Below are positions 44,559 through 55,427 of a DNA stretch of 64,000 bases, in pieces. The stretch covers positions 434,001-498,000 of the forward strand of contig OAPG01000010.1 of NCBI GenBank assembly GCA_900208305.1, in the 5' to 3' direction. How positions within the stretch are numbered: the stretch's first letter is position 1; every line of letters starts with the position of its first letter. The DNA is from Melanopsichium pennsylvanicum. Taxonomy: Eukaryota; Basidiomycota; Ustilaginomycetes; Ustilaginales. The position numbers were made by a program, and so were the translations under genes. The notes under the pieces were generated by a model. It had not been told where the DNA came from. It was given only the letters and a program-made list of their open reading frames with translations, and made no database searches.

Positions 44559-47500
44559 ATGCCATCCGATCCTTTGTCTTCCAGACATGATGACGGTGCA
44601 AACGCATCATCCCATGATGTCTGGGCTGATGTAGGCGCCTCTTCACCACAAGTCCAACCGCCTCATCCTCGCACAGACGATGCAAACGGGGGTGCGAGCG
44701 CAAGCATGCATGCTCCACCTCACAGGAAGGCTGAAATCGCTGCCCAATCCTTCGGCGATGCTTCAGGCTTCCCTTCCATAGGCTTGTCAACCGCACACAA
44801 TCGACAAGGCTCTTCCTTTGGCTTCAAGCAAAATTTCAACGGTACCGACGCTCGCAGGCCTGCCTTCGCTCCCTACGAAGCTGAGAGCCTCGATCTAGGC
44901 TGGGGATCATCTTCGCAATCCAGTAAGCTGTCCCGAAGCGGTCTCTCTGCCAATGCTTCCGAGTTCAAGCCGTCTCGACCTGTCCAAATGCAGCCAGACC
45001 TCGCCCCCAGCACTAACGGCTTCGATGACCCACTCTCAGGCGCATACAGCTCCCGCACTTCTCCGCTCCAAGATAAAAATCCTTTGCCCAATAACGATGA
45101 GCAGCAGGGCGATGAGACCATTCGCCAAGCCGATCAAGACGCCCCTGTGACCAGTAACGCACATCTGGCTGAGGTAGGTCATCAGTCGCCGTCGCAGCCG
45201 ATAACAGATGCGGAGCAGTCTGACGAAGACGAAGAGGATGATGCGGGCTTTGTATATCCTGGTGCCGAGTTCGCCGATGACAAAGAAGCCTCTGCTGAGC
45301 ACAAAGATCCCAAAAATACGCCTTCCGCGCCTGCAAAGACAGAACTTCGGATCAACAGCATCGCAAATGAAGCGGCCGCCATGACCCTGACTGGGGAAGG
45401 GCAAGCTGATACCCACGGCCCCGAAACGGTTCAAGAAGAACCACCAACGGCTTCCAGCGCACAGTCCGAACAAGCCTCGCCCATTGACCACGATGCCCTG
45501 GCCGAGCTTTGTAGCCGCGGCACACTGGACAATCTCCAGGCTTTCGTGGCGACTGCATGCTCCAACGGCAACTCTATGTTCGCCATTGCCAACGATCCCA
45601 ATCCCAGCAATGGTCTCGTTCCACTCCACTTTGCTGCCAAGGAAGGCAAGACCGAGATCATCCGCTGGCTTATCACAGAAGCAGGAGCGATTGTCGAGAT
45701 GGAGGATCGCGAAGGTGAGACGCCTCTGCACAAGGCTGCCATGGCTGGAAAGCTCTCCATCACGTCGCTCCTCCTGTCGCATGGTGCCAATGCCAACGCA
45801 AAAGATACAGACGGTTGGACGGCTCTACACAATGCGTGTAGTCGCGGCTACCTCGATCTCGTCCGCCTCCTCATCGACCGCGGAGGCGCCGAAATCGATA
45901 TTCAGGGCGGTAGAGGTGCCTGGACTCCCCTCATGAACGCTGCCTCCAAAGGTCACCTTCCCGTCGTGCGTCATCTCACCACCAAATACCATGCCGACCC
46001 CTTCGTTCGCAACGCTGCTGGAGAGACTGCCTTTGACGTCGCAGCCGCCAGCTTCGAGGTCTACATCTGCGAAGTGCTCGAACGCTACGAAGCCGAGCGA
46101 TGGAACGCCGCCAAGTTCAGCTCTACTGCCCTTTCCAGACCTGGCCAGATTGTTCCGGGGCGTGGACCCTACCAGCCGCTCGCTCTGCACACCACCGTGC
46201 CTATCATCTTGCACGAGAATCAGCGCCTCGACACACGGCTGCAAACCCTTGCCATGAACAGCGGAAAGCCAAGATGGAGCTCTTCCAGCGCAGCCCGTGC
46301 TCACAAGCCAGACAGACGCTCACCTAGTTCCATGCCGCCCGGCCCTATGGCTCCGAGTCGGACGCGTCACGCGCCTATGCGCCAGGACGATGTTGGTCTC
46401 CCTTCCCGCTCTGTGCCTTACAAGATGCGTCTTCGCTCTCGCATGAATACCGTAATCGCCCGAAAGCGCGCTGCAGCTCTCGAGGCCCAACGCGGCTCTC
46501 ACCCCCAGCAGAGCAACGAAGACGACCTGGCAAGCACACCGACACCCGAGTCGGTTCTTCGAGCTCGCCACGGCGGCCGAGCTTCCTCTGACGGCACCGA
46601 GGAGGAGAGCTCTCATTTCTGGCTGTGTGAATGGCAGCTCGACACCACACATCCGCTGGTCGATGTCGAACAAGGCTGGCAGTATGCCCAATCTTTCGAT
46701 GCGCTCGACGACAAATGGTCTTCACAGCCACCAGCCCCGCTGGAAAGACTTCTCGAAGGTCGAGGTCTCAGCGCTTCTGTCACCCGTGCTCTGACCGGTG
46801 GAGCGGGTCTGGCGAATGCACAGGGTGACCAAGAAGCCTCGTCGAGCGGCTGGGTTCGCCGCAGACGATGGATACGTGTGCTTCGACGCCGTCTTGACAT
46901 CGAGTTTGGGGACGACTTGGAGGCTTGCGAAGGTGCGGTCCACACCGATCGCGATGAACACAGCAGCGATGCCGTCCATGGATCCGAAGGCCATGGCCTA
47001 TCGACAGCAGCCATTATGGCCGCGCAAGAAGCTGCCAAGCTGGAATGCTCGCAGCTCGGCCCCGACGCCGACTATGTTAGCAGAGCTAAGGCTCTCGCTG
47101 GGTCGAGCGCGGCTGCTGGTGCCACTCCAGCCGACGCGCTTGGCGATGATCGTGATGAGCTCGCAAGACGCATCGCACGCTTGGTCATGGCCATCACTGA
47201 GCTCCGTGCTGCATTTGAAGATGATGACGTCGAACGCAGAAGCCGTGCCGAGGATTTGCGCAAGGAGTTTACCCTTCAGCTCGGCCAGCTGCGTCAGGCA
47301 GCCGGACTGGATGTGGACGAAGATGAAGATGCTGCGGACGATGATGACGATGAATTCATCTACCCTAACTCATACAAGGATGATGGTGCGTCCGTCTTCA
47401 CTCGTATGGTCAACGGCGAGACTTCTGGCACCATTTCTCGACCTCCCATCTCACAGCGTCAGAGCAGTGCTGCTTCCTTGCTTCGAGGCGTCGCGCCTTC

Positions 47501-48350
47501 GGAAGCAGGCACCTCCCTCGCCGCTGCACGCAGTGCCGACCTTGCGGCCAATCGCGAGTTCCGCGTGCCCACCAATGAAGCGCCCAACAAGGTAACGCTT
47601 CGTCGCGGTCCAGTTATGCGCGAGCAGAATCTCCAACCGCAGTGGGAACGCGACGAAGAAGCGCGCGATTGTAGAGGCTGTGGGCGTCATTTCACGTTCT
47701 TCCTTCGCAAGCATCATTGTCGACGCTGTGGTAGGATCTTTTGCGATTCTTGCTCGTCCAAGCGTGCGCAGTTGAGAATCGCTGAGATTGTCGTCGATCC
47801 CAGCCTCCCTGGTATGGCGGCGTCCGAGGCGATTGCACCAACTAGGGTCTGCAACGGATGTCATGCGGAGCTGCAATTACCTCCTCAGCTGCAGAACAGG
47901 AGGGGTACTGAGGCGATGATGGCTGCATCCCGCAGAGGTTCAGGTGGCGATCCATCGAGCCGTAACGGTGTTGAGACGAGACTGGATGAGGACATGCGAT
48001 CTGCGCTGGCACCCCCGAGCGATGTCTCGAGCCGGGCCAGCGAGCTCACGGAATGTCCAGTCTGCTCCACTTCGCTGTCTGCGCTGGGGAATAGTGAGGA
48101 GCAAGAGGCTCATGTGAGAAACTGTTTGGAGAATGGTGGAGGTGGCAGCCTCCAAGGAGGCAGGTATCTGGTGTACAAGCTGCCAGAAAACTCACCGATT
48201 GTTGGGAAAGAATGCTCGATCTGCATGGAAGACTTTATGGCAAGCAGCACGATCGCTAGGCTGCCATGCTTGTGCTACTTCCATCGCGGCTGTATCGATA
48301 GCTGGTTCAAGAGGGGCAGAGAATGTCCCGTTCATGCAAGGTCTTGGTAG
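44559..48350 (+). CDS. upa1: Upa1-like endosomal adaptor (PAM2, PAM2L, ankyrin, FYVE, RING)
   Basis: 1263 residues, one exon. In U. maydis, Upa1 sits on shuttling early endosomes through its FYVE domain and links the RNA-binding protein Rrm4 and the poly(A)-binding protein Pab1 to them, allowing mRNA and septin transport along microtubules. Seen here are a PAM2 motif at 127-138 (SGLSANASEFKP, binds the MLLE of Pab1) and two acidic PAM2-like motifs at about 221-238 (DEEDDAGFVYPGAEF) and 925-938 (DDDDDEFIYPNSY), expected to bind Rrm4. Ankyrin repeats lie at about 352-505 (GETPLHKAAMAGKLSITSLL and others). The FYVE finger begins at Cys1038 and contains the PI3P-binding RKHHCRRCGRIFC. The C-terminal RING begins at Cys1219 (CSICMEDF...CYFHRGCIDSWF). 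A Cys-Cys-His element (CPVCSTSLSALG...HVRNC) lies between them. The order and motifs together make the identification firm. Confidence 0.95.
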   Translation: MPSDPLSSRHDDGANASSHDVWADVGASSPQVQPPHPRTDDANGGASASMHAPPHRKAEIAAQSFGDASGFPSIGLSTAHNRQGSSFGFKQNFNGTDARRPAFAPYEAESLDLGWGSSSQSSKLSRSGLSANASEFKPSRPVQMQPDLAPSTNGFDDPLSGAYSSRTSPLQDKNPLPNNDEQQGDETIRQADQDAPVTSNAHLAEVGHQSPSQPITDAEQSDEDEEDDAGFVYPGAEFADDKEASAEHKDPKNTPSAPAKTELRINSIANEAAAMTLTGEGQADTHGPETVQEEPPTASSAQSEQASPIDHDALAELCSRGTLDNLQAFVATACSNGNSMFAIANDPNPSNGLVPLHFAAKEGKTEIIRWLITEAGAIVEMEDREGETPLHKAAMAGKLSITSLLLSHGANANAKDTDGWTALHNACSRGYLDLVRLLIDRGGAEIDIQGGRGAWTPLMNAASKGHLPVVRHLTTKYHADPFVRNAAGETAFDVAAASFEVYICEVLERYEAERWNAAKFSSTALSRPGQIVPGRGPYQPLALHTTVPIILHENQRLDTRLQTLAMNSGKPRWSSSSAARAHKPDRRSPSSMPPGPMAPSRTRHAPMRQDDVGLPSRSVPYKMRLRSRMNTVIARKRAAALEAQRGSHPQQSNEDDLASTPTPESVLRARHGGRASSDGTEEESSHFWLCEWQLDTTHPLVDVEQGWQYAQSFDALDDKWSSQPPAPLERLLEGRGLSASVTRALTGGAGLANAQGDQEASSSGWVRRRRWIRVLRRRLDIEFGDDLEACEGAVHTDRDEHSSDAVHGSEGHGLSTAAIMAAQEAAKLECSQLGPDADYVSRAKALAGSSAAAGATPADALGDDRDELARRIARLVMAITELRAAFEDDDVERRSRAEDLRKEFTLQLGQLRQAAGLDVDEDEDAADDDDDEFIYPNSYKDDGASVFTRMVNGETSGTISRPPISQRQSSAASLLRGVAPSEAGTSLAAARSADLAANREFRVPTNEAPNKVTLRRGPVMREQNLQPQWERDEEARDCRGCGRHFTFFLRKHHCRRCGRIFCDSCSSKRAQLRIAEIVVDPSLPGMAASEAIAPTRVCNGCHAELQLPPQLQNRRGTEAMMAASRRGSGGDPSSRNGVETRLDEDMRSALAPPSDVSSRASELTECPVCSTSLSALGNSEEQEAHVRNCLENGGGGSLQGGRYLVYKLPENSPIVGKECSICMEDFMASSTIARLPCLCYFHRGCIDSWFKRGRECPVHARSW

Positions 48351-48934
48351 TTGTTGGCCGAAGTTTTTGCTCTTTCATAGATACCATCGCTGTTGTCTTG
48401 CACCTTCTTCATAAAATCCTTGTTCGCATTAAAATCCAGATTCAAGCCTGCTCTTATCTCCGCAGGAAGTGAGTGCTCACAGCAGCGCCTCAAGCTTGGA
48501 GTAAGCGTTCGAAAGATGATGAACAACCACGAACCACTGACTGGAATTCAGTTTGTTAGGTTAGGCACATCAACAAATTTCACGATTTTTGAAGCACTTT
48601 GGGGCGCGTTCAACGCGTTGAGAACAACACGCAGCCAGTGTCTGTATAGGCTGTGATTTTGAAGCGTATCCGCCTCCACCCTTTGATTTCATCCTCCAAT
48701 CGAACCCTTGTTACGACCACCGCCGCTCCCTCCCCATCCCACTCTTATTTGCAGTCCACGTATACTCAACTATCAGAGCATCTTAATTATACCAAATCAT
48801 ATATCCCGACTTTGCGCTCCTCTCAGAACCAACACGCAAGTAAGCGAGATTTTCATAAGAGCCAGAATCGAGAGAATACCTTGCGTCGTCACCACTCAGC
48901 ATCACCACAACAAGCGCAGCACGTATACCACGAA
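48351..48934. other. Intergenic, upstream of the Nnf1-like gene
   Basis: 3' flank of upa1 and 5' flank of the Nnf1-like gene. The Nnf1 frame is open from 48653, but without an ATG before 48935, so this part is leader sequence. Confidence 0.55.
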
Positions 48935-50073
48935 ATGTCATCAGAGGAACATTTTACCCAAGAGCCACACAATGGAGATGAACAGCTGGTAATGGAACAA
49001 GAAAGAGTAGATGACGAGCGAGAGACATCGTTTCAGTTTGAGAGAGAATTAAGGGATGCAAAAACCTTGACACCGACACAAGCTCCTGCCGAAGAGGCAG
49101 AGAGAGCACCAAGCGATGCAGCTGCTGCTGAACAAGCGACCGCTATAGCTGGCGCTTTCGAAGAGAACACTGCTCAAGCTGTGGTGGTAGAGGATGGCAC
49201 AGGAGCAAGTTCAGGAAACAAGCGCAGTTCTCGGAAGAGCCGAGCATCCACATCAGCTACTTCCACATCGAGACCAGCAACAGCAGCAGCAGAAGCAGCA
49301 GACGGGGATCAACACATCCGGAAAAAGTCTCGCAAGTCTGTTGTCACAGCATCGGCCCCTGATCCGAATGCGAATGTACGACTGGACCGCCTGCGCCAAG
49401 CTCTTTTCCGATTCCTCGACCTACTCAGTCATCGAGCGACGCCGAGCGCGTTTGCCAAAGCTCTCCCCTCGATCGACGCCGAGTCGGCAGAAGCCCTTCG
49501 CCAACAATTTGTCACGCAGCTCAAGGACGCCATTATTGATGAATCTGAGAAACTCATTTCCTCCAACGACCTTGAGTCGAAATTGGCTAGCTTGCACAAG
49601 TTGACACAAGAGGCGGATGCGCGCTATCAAGCCAATTACGCCGAAGGCTCAGAGCAACTCAAAGATGTTTGGCGCAAAGAGCTAGACCTCGAAACGGCGA
49701 TCAGTGCCAAAGCGATTCCTGATCAAGAGAGGCGAGTGAACGAGCTGATAAAGGAACTAGACGAGGTGAGAAAGGAGAATGCGTCAATTCACAAGCGATT
49801 GTTGGATACAAGGACTAGGAGCGATGCGATTCAAAGAGATGCCAGAGACTCGCTGGACTCTTTGGAATCGGTAAGTATCACTACATTCTTTATCACACTG
49901 TGTCGACATAAAGGGAGGAAACACAGGAAACTGACAAATATATTCTTCTGAACAATTCTGCCTTTTACAAACTCAAACAGGCAATTAAGGGTTTGGAAGC
50001 CACACCAGAAATGCAAACCCAACTCAGACATACCATGGACGATCTTTTGCAAGACCTCGGCGCGCGTGTCTAA
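48935..50073 (+). CDS. Nnf1-like kinetochore protein (MIND/Mis12 complex), 2 exons
   Basis: Exons 48935-49870 and 49981-50073 give 342 residues. The first in-frame ATG is at 48935 (context ACGAAATGTCA). The first ~150 residues are acidic, Ala/Glu-rich and followed by a basic patch (KRSSRKSRAST, RKKSRKS) that could act as a nuclear signal. The recognisable part is RLDRLRQALFRFLDLLSH...FAKALPSI, followed by LRQQFVTQLKDAIIDESEKL and DLESKLASLHKLTQEADAR, resembling the Nnf1 (PMF1) family helix bundle. A long coiled coil follows (VNELIKELDEVRKENASIHK). The intron (TCG|GTAAGT) links to AIKGLEATPEMQTQLRHTMD and a stop. Nnf1 pairs with Mtw1 to connect the inner centromere to microtubule-binding complexes. 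The family assignment is by pattern; another coiled-coil kinetochore subunit is possible. Confidence 0.72.
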
Positions 50074-50383
50074 TCCCATTCCTCTCACTTTGTACCAACA
50101 GAAATCAAACGTCTTCTCCGTCAACCTCGATCGTGAACCCTCACAACGTGTCATGCACATGCCAGCGACCGAATCAGATCCTGCGCCATTTGGTTGTGTT
50201 TTACATTCTGTGATTGCAGGAGAGAGGGAAAGAAATCTGATGTGTCGATGATCTGTTCAGGAAGGCGCGGTTGAGTTTGATGCCTTGACGCCGATGCTCG
50301 TGTTGAACGTACATTTTGGTTTGGAGGGGGGGACGGGATGGGTATAGCAGATAATTGATGATGGAGGCACTTGTTTGGCTTGC
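50074..50383. other. Convergent 3' flanks
   Basis: 310 bp between the convergent Nnf1-like and PSD1 genes. Nothing else is seen. Confidence 0.6.
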
Positions 50384-52374
50384 TCACACTTGTCTCCCGT
50401 TCTTCTTGGCCTCATCCTCCTCTGCCTGGGTTGGTGGCCTGATATCGCCCAGCCTCTGACCCACTTTGACCTTCTGATCAGGCTTCAGATCAAACCTGAA
50501 GTCACTTGGTGCTTCGAACACTAGCACGATGGTACTGCCCAACAAGAATCCTCCCATCTCATCGCCGGCCCCCAGCGGTTGACCGCCTAAAAGCTTACTG
50601 GCCCCTCCGTAGCTTGCTTCCGAGTACGTGCCCGCGAGGTATCTCTGCATCCTCACATTGGTTCGAAGGGCTTTGTCAAAGTTGATTCGAATACTTCCAA
50701 CATTCGTGGCTCCGACAGGGACCATGCCAAAGAATCCGTGTCTCCAACGTCCAAGCAGAGCCACACGCTCGTTTAGGACAAAGAGGTTGGAGAGACGCTT
50801 GGCCATGTAGGGTGACACGGAGTAGAGTTCTCCGCGGAAATGGCGACGGCGTTCGGCAACCCAGTTGGTAGGAGAGTGGAAGCGATGGTAGTCTCCAGGA
50901 GCAAGGTAAATGACGCAGAAGTATAGCTTGTTACCCTCTTTGACACCTTTGGCGCCAGGCGAGTGGGGCTGCAGGAGGGGAGGAAGAGCGGAGACTCCCA
51001 TTTCGTAGGCGACGTTGGCATAACGCCCAAGAACTTCGGGGGTGTCTGGCTCGGGCATGCCTGCGTCGTCGATCTTTTTGGGTTTCTTTTCAGAATCGGT
51101 GATAGACCTAGCGATAGAGGCCTGGTCGTCGTCATCGTCGTCCTCATCATCATCGGAGTCAGAGTCAGGCTGGGCGGTAGAGGGAGGAATACCGGTGGTG
51201 TTGGATTCCTCAGTAGAGGGCTTCTTGACCAACGACTTCCAGTAGGAAGCCTTGATGAACCTCTTCCACTTGCTCTTCCTCTTTGGTGCGTCCTCCGGAT
51301 CGGGAACGGCGCTTTTGCTCTTCTCGTCACCTAGCAGCTCGTCCAGCGTGTAATCGATACCATTGACGCTAGCAAACTGTCTATCATCGAGCTTTTCATG
51401 CTCCGACTCGTCGTCGATCACAACCTTCTCCGTCGCCTCTGGCGCGCTCGTCACACCCAACAACGCGTCAAGCGAGTAGGTGATTCCTTTGACCTGCTCA
51501 ACTCTACGACCCATGATCTCTCCGAAATGCAATACCTTTCCGTCGGCCGGCGAGACCAGGACACTATCGTCGATCTCGCGAGCCCCTTCTTTGAGTTCGC
51601 GATAGAAGAACTCGCCGAGGGACTTGTAGTGCGTGAGATCGGGATCTTTCATCTCATCGAGATCGCAGCCGAAGATGTAGGCGTAGAGCTTGAAGCCGAA
51701 GGGTCGGAACCACACGGGAAGGGTGAGGTTGTTCGCCCAGCCCCAAGCGCGGGAGATCGCGTTGAGAGGAAGGGCTCCAATCACGTAAACTGTCCAAGGG
51801 CCTTGCATTTTGACTACTTGGCCGTTTTCGTCGACGATTTTGGTTCCTACGCCTTTTCCATCTCGTTCAGCGACGTAGTTGCGGCGAGCTTGAACGCCGA
51901 CGAGGACCACAGCGCCGAGAAATATGGGGATGGGATACCACTTGATTTGGGTGCCTGTCCATGAATCCGACAGTTTCTCTGTAGATCGGAAAGGAATAGT
52001 TTCGAAAGCAGAGATGTCATGGTCAGAGTCATGGGCTGCATCAATGTGGTGCTGTTCTCGCGAATGCGCTTACGTTTATAAGAGCCACTCTGCCCCTGCT
52101 TGCTTTGACTTTTCTGTTGCGACTGCTCCTCGGCTCGAATTCGAGCCGCTCGATTGCCTCGTACCGTGTTGGCTTCGTGTTCGGCTTGAAGCGGATCGCG
52201 ACTGTAGTGACGTATCGAAGAGATTGAAGTCAGACGAGCTCGAACTAATTGCTCCCTAAGCAGGACTCCATTCCTGATCGATATTGTTCTCCTGGAAAGA
52301 GAATGTGTAGGTTGCAGTGATTCGGCCAAGGCGAGTGTCGCGCGGCTGCGAGGCCGCATTAGTGATGCTCGCAT
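50384..52374 (-). CDS. PSD1: Phosphatidylserine decarboxylase proenzyme 1, mitochondrial, 2 exons
   Basis: Exons 52374-52074 and 51978-50384 give 631 residues. The enzyme converts phosphatidylserine to phosphatidylethanolamine at the inner mitochondrial membrane. The N-terminus is a basic presequence (MRASLMRPRSRATLALAESL). The 94-nt intron (GTAAGC...TACAG) joins it to KLSDSWTGTQIKWYPIPIF and a membrane anchor (FLGAVVLVGVQ), as in other Psd1 proteins. Catalytic motifs are SPADGKVL, the His in YLAPGDYHRFHSP, FVLNERVALLG, VGATNVGSI and the self-cleavage site LGST, where Ser582 becomes the pyruvoyl group of the alpha chain. An acidic insertion of about 150 residues (DSDSDDDEDDDDDDQAS) sits between VKGITYSLDALLG and YFCVIYLAPGD. 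A second copy of the GI-x-Y-x-LD-x-LLG element lies within it. Both copies are reported as a finding. Confidence 0.96.
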
Positions 52375-53026
52375 CTAGGTCCAATGTGTGTCAATCGCGA
52401 TGATGACGCTTTGGACGAGTCTTACGACAATGATGAAAGATGACTGCCCTACACCGACTGAGTTGAAGCAGCTTGCTGTCGAGTGTGTGTGACAGTTTGC
52501 CAGTCTACAGCTGGAAGAACGTTTGAATGTATGAGAGACAGCTGAGGCCGGTCCTGTGCGCTGTGAAATGTTGAAAAGAGCTTAAGGAAGCATCAAAAAA
52601 GGGGAGAGTGTGCATGTGCTTGTCCCGATCCTTCGGCCTGCCGGTGCTTTGCAAAATTTCCACGCGTCAACGTGCCGATTAGCACCCGATTTCAATGCCA
52701 CTTGGCTTGGCAGGCTACTCAGCTTTCAAATCTGTGAATGGATTCTATATCCCATGTCCGAGTGTTCACCACTCATTTTGCTGAGATCCTTTTGCCGGTT
52801 TGCAGATCTTTTACGACCATGCGGATGAAGAGGATGGAAAGCTTTTCACATTGACCAACAGAGTGGGCAGGATCATGTTGACATCAAAGGTCGAGACGGG
52901 TTATAAGCAAGAAGCAAAGGAGTGGGTACAAAGGAGGGAATCAGACGGAGAGAGCCAAGGATTTTCGATTTGAGTTGTTATTTGAAGGCGGAAAGTATCA
53001 GCAAGATGAGCTATACGATCGCACGT
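52375..53026. other. Intergenic, no gene seen
   Basis: 652 bp holding the PSD1 promoter and the 3' flank of the Pmp3-type gene. Confidence 0.6.
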
Positions 53027-53709
53027 CTATTGAGTGGCACCGTACGAGGGTGGAGGGGCCTGATAGACAGGCTCGCCATACTTGGGCACCCATTCGCCAT
53101 TGCCCTGGTACTGCACGGCCCCGTTGTAGCGTTCTTCGGCCTTCATCTTCTTGTAGATAAGCCAGACTGTAGCAGTCAAAGGAGAGTCTCTGATCAGTAT
53201 GTTGGACTGCATTGATCTTCGTGTGTCTTACTCTTGAATACAGGCGACGACTCACAAGCATGGATGTGTCCTGGTAGGTAGCTATAGGACGAAATAAGTA
53301 GCAGAAGAGCGTCGCAATATGGAATTGATGTCAGAACATGCAGCTTTGAGTGACTGGCGTCAAAACACTTTTCGCAGGACACTCACCCAAGGACTGTCAA
53401 GAGGATATTGATGGCCAAGTCGCATGAGCACTGCGATAACAAAACGACATAATTCAGGTTTGTGAGTGGGTTGACGATCATGACCTTGGATCCTTGCACA
53501 GTACTATGACTTCACTTACACCTGTGATGAAAGCTACGGCTGCTGGCGGGAAGATCAATGCCACTGTTTGACCGAGACAGATTTTCAGGCCAAGACGTTG
53601 GAATTCATACCGAACACGAATCAGTCGTCAGAATGCTGTTAGAGCCTCGGTACCAGACCGCCGCTGTCAACTCACCAAGGATCAATATGATATCAGCGCC
53701 GTCGGTCAT
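53027..53709 (-). CDS. PMP3: Pmp3/Sna-type plasma-membrane proteolipid, 5 exons
   Basis: Exons 53709-53676, 53563-53520, 53430-53387, 53281-53256 and 53166-53027 give 95 residues. No single frame shows the gene; it appears only after removing four short introns with GTGAGT or GTAAGT donors. The joined protein begins MTDGADIILILVALIFPPAA. It continues through two membrane helices (about 7-26 and 30-55) with the family signatures PPAAVAFITG and CDLAINILLTVLGYLPGHIH, then AFWLIYKKMKAEERY and a 40-residue polar tail with aromatic-proline motifs (VPKYGEPVYQAPPPSYG). Proteins of this family (UPF0057) keep plasma membrane potential and salt tolerance in check in yeast. The longer tail resembles yeast Sna2-Sna4, whose tails carry trafficking or PPxY signals; here PPPSY is close to that form. 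Splice phases agree at every junction. Confidence 0.9.
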
Positions 53710-54252
53710 TTTGTTCAGATTCTGTTGCGTAAGAGGGATGTTCGAATGGGTCGGTGCATAGATGCGAAGCTGAATGATGGTGTCAAAGTCCTTAAGCTCG
53801 CCGGCGGCGGTAAGTGCAGCTCAGCTGTATCATAAAAGCAGGCACTTCTTCAGTCAAATTTGATGCGAGCTCGGAACGAAGTGCAACTATGTGGAGGATC
53901 TAAAATCGATCGAAGTCTCCCGATCCGGGTTTTGCGAATCGAAGATCCTTTTTCCCCACAATTTTTGGTTCGCTTGGGTCTTCTTGATTGCCGGACACGA
54001 GAGGCCGGCGACCGGCTCTGCCGTGTGCTGCCTTCTTGGCATGGTCCATACAGCGCAAGCGGCCGCCCCTCCCCGCTCACAAAGCCTAGCGTACTGTACA
54101 AAGAATCGAAATCGTGAAAGATACAGTGCTACCGTCATCTCGCAAACTCGGTGTTGCAGCCAACTCAGATTTCACAAACTCCTAGTTGAACGCAACAAGC
54201 ATTCGCACCTTGCAACTTTTCGCTCGCTTTCATCCACATCGACCACGCCGAC
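53710..54252. promoter_or_regulatory. Divergent promoter of the Pmp3-type and enoyl-CoA hydratase genes
   Basis: A 543-bp gap between head-to-head start codons. Confidence 0.6.
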
Positions 54253-55427
54253 ATGTCGTCTACCCAGCTTGCACTGCCCAGGGTGGGCTCACATCTGATC
54301 CTCACCACTCCAGCCAAGCATGTGCTGCGGATGACCCTCAACAGACCGAAGCAACTCAACGCCATGACGGATGCTATGGAAGAAGACGTTTGCCGCGTCT
54401 TCGATTGGTTTGAGACCGAGCCCTCCCTATGGGTCATTATCCTCGCGGGCAATGGCAGAGCCTTCTGTGCCGGACAGGATCTCAAGGACTGGCTAAGCAA
54501 GAATCAAACATCCCAAACAACTATGCATTCTTCGGGCGAGCCGATGCAGTCCGAAGCCGAGATTGACAAGTCCATTCAGAGGCTCAAGCGGGGCGGTTTT
54601 GGAGGTATGAGCACGCGAAGGAGCGCCAAGCCCATCATTGCTGCAGTCGATGGTATCTGCATGGGTGGCGGTACAGAGACCATCCTCAATTGCGACATAG
54701 TCGTGGCCAGCACGAGGTCCGTGATCGGCTTACCCGAGGTGGCGAGAGGTGTGGTAGCGGCTATGGGTGGCATTCCCAGATTGACGCAGTTGTGCGGCCA
54801 CGTAAGTTCCAAATCAGTTCTGGCCTAAAGATGCTTTGAATTCTACGAAACTGACTCTGTTTGTTCGCTAATTGCCAATGCTTCATGCTGCCCCTCAGCA
54901 ACGCGCCTCTGAATTGCTCCTGCTCGGCAAGCCCGTCAGCGCCAAAGAAGCGCATGACCGATACAATATGGTCAACCGTCTGGTTGAAGTAGCCAAGTCC
55001 ACATCAGACGAGTTGGGCCAGGCCGCCGTCGATCAGGCTGCGATTGAGATTGCTATTCAAATAACACAGAACAGCCCTGACAGCGTGCTCGTCACCAAAT
55101 CCGCGTTGGTCGCGGCTCGAGGTGCGACTGACGGCGACATTGACGCTTCAGCACGAGACAACATGCTCTCTGACCGAAGTCGACTTTTGTACGTCGGCAA
55201 AAACATCAATGAAGGTCTGGAGGCCTTCAAAGGAGTAAGTTCAAAATCCAGTTCTTCGCTCCTCCGGCAACCTCAGGCTGCATGTGTAGCCATGACTGTT
55301 TGTATGATCTGCTGAGCTTTCGCTGACAAATCTCTCGATGACGCTTTTTGACCATTGACATCAGAAACGCAACCCGAGATGGTCCAACCCTGTACCCCTT
55401 GCCAATCAGACGAGATCGAAGCTATGA
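54253..55427 (+). CDS. Peroxisomal enoyl-CoA hydratase/isomerase, 3 exons
   Basis: Exons 54253-54801, 54899-55234 and 55365-55427 give 315 residues. Crotonase-family enzymes add water to trans-2-enoyl-CoA in beta-oxidation or shift double bonds. Motifs are RMTLNRPKQLNAM, the oxyanion loop AGNGRAFCAGQDLKDW, then SAKPIIAAVDGICMGGGTE and NCDIVVAS followed by GLPEVARGVVAAMGG, where the Glu is a candidate acid/base residue. After intron 1 the sequence resumes QRASELLLLGKPVSAKEAH. The last exon is only 63 bases and ends NQTRSKL*, a canonical PTS1 peroxisomal signal, so the spliced product should go to peroxisomes. If intron 2 is retained, the frame ends at 55315 without SKL. Exact chain specificity (hydratase, isomerase or hydroxyisobutyryl-CoA hydrolase-like) is not decided by sequence alone. 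Confidence 0.9.
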
